Shown: in pieces, positions 63,792 through 64,000 of the stretch
Position numbering within the stretch: the stretch's first letter is position 1
Layout of the letters: the number at the start of each line of letters is the position of its first letter
From: Shewanella oneidensis MR-1
GTDB lineage: Bacteria > Pseudomonadota > Gammaproteobacteria > Enterobacterales > Shewanellaceae
Direction of reading: 5' to 3'
Assembly (NCBI RefSeq): GCF_000146165.2
Contig: NC_004347.2
Span: 1,736,001 to 1,800,000 of the forward strand
Length of the DNA stretch: 64,000 nucleotides
The notes under the pieces: generated by a model
Seen by the model: the letters and a program-made list of their open reading frames with translations, nothing else
Told to the model about the DNA's origin: nothing
The model's database searches: none
Program-made: the position numbers and the translations under genes

Positions 63792-64000
63792 TTATTAAAC
63801 TTAAGTTCTATTAAATCAATGTTTTATATCCATACTTGTCGGCTGTGATGTCCAATTACTCAGATTCTCCGATGGTTCTGTTCATGCCCAACAAGGTTAA
63901 CAATCATCGCTTAAATATACCCAACATAGGTTGGTTGGATATTGCGAGGGCATTTCAATCTACCTAAGCTATACAAAATAGCCCCGCAGCTTTATTAAAT
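63792..64000. other. Non-coding end of the window
   Basis: AT-rich, with no open frame of note on either strand. A short GTTGG-rich stretch near 63930 is not a recognisable element. Confidence 0.4.

Overview
The window looks like a chromosomal segment of a Shewanella species close to S. oneidensis. This rests on gene content and order recalled from knowledge, not on a database search: an OmcA/MtrC-family decaheme lipoprotein cytochrome, NapF, a phhAB-tyrR block, ompW, a valine/isoleucine catabolic operon, cueR/copA, a YbiT-type ABC-F gene and DUF2982. There are no rRNA, tRNA, CRISPR or prophage genes.

Layout. (1) 1-10055: the 3' part of a DUF885 gene broken by an in-frame amber codon, a SWIM-SNF2 helicase, ycdX, an rmlD-like reductase, cysQ, mak, elyC and a DUF2982 membrane protein. 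(2) 10108-17137, minus strand: decaheme cytochrome, LysR regulator, bactofilin, napF, galE-galU. (3) 17461-22561: aromatic amino acid catabolism (phhA, phhB, tyrR, fumarylacetoacetase, maiA). (4) 22663-26755: nucleotidyltransferase, ompW with a perfect FNR-type box, an SDR, a YbaY-like lipoprotein and metA. (5) 27186-35078: seven plus-strand genes that together cover isobutyryl-CoA to propionyl-CoA and probably the last steps of isoleucine breakdown. (6) 35286-42744: small membrane protein, S9 peptidase lipoprotein, divergent cueR/copA separated by a complete MITE-like element, and the ABC-F gene. (7) 42849-56409, mostly accessory and minus strand: lipocalin, EamA transporter, LamG-BBE oxidase, diguanylate cyclase, a Y1/REP-type transposase set among nested duplications, a small unknown protein, a winged-helix/STAND/TPR regulator, a DUF4785 lipoprotein and a secreted hydrolase. 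(8) 56881-63791: unknown protein, truncated TetR, a three-gene ABC exporter, a CoA-transferase/hydrolase, a broken NTF2-like immunity-type gene and a DUF4303 gene.

How genes work together. A 16-bp palindromic box (TTTACG-N4-CGTAAA) precedes both tyrR and the valine operon and has a degenerate copy before phhA, suggesting shared control of aromatic and branched-chain amino acid catabolism, plausibly by LiuR. CueR controls copA through a 19-bp-spacer MerR promoter that survives next to the inserted element. The exporter operon resembles cecR-ybhGFSR, but its TetR has lost the ligand-binding domain.

Two genes are interrupted by single in-frame stop codons (222-224 and 62775-62777). The most unusual loci are the transposase with its nested duplications (48203-49990), the STAND regulator locus (50216-53842), the LamG-FAD oxidase and the collagen-like linker of the decaheme cytochrome.
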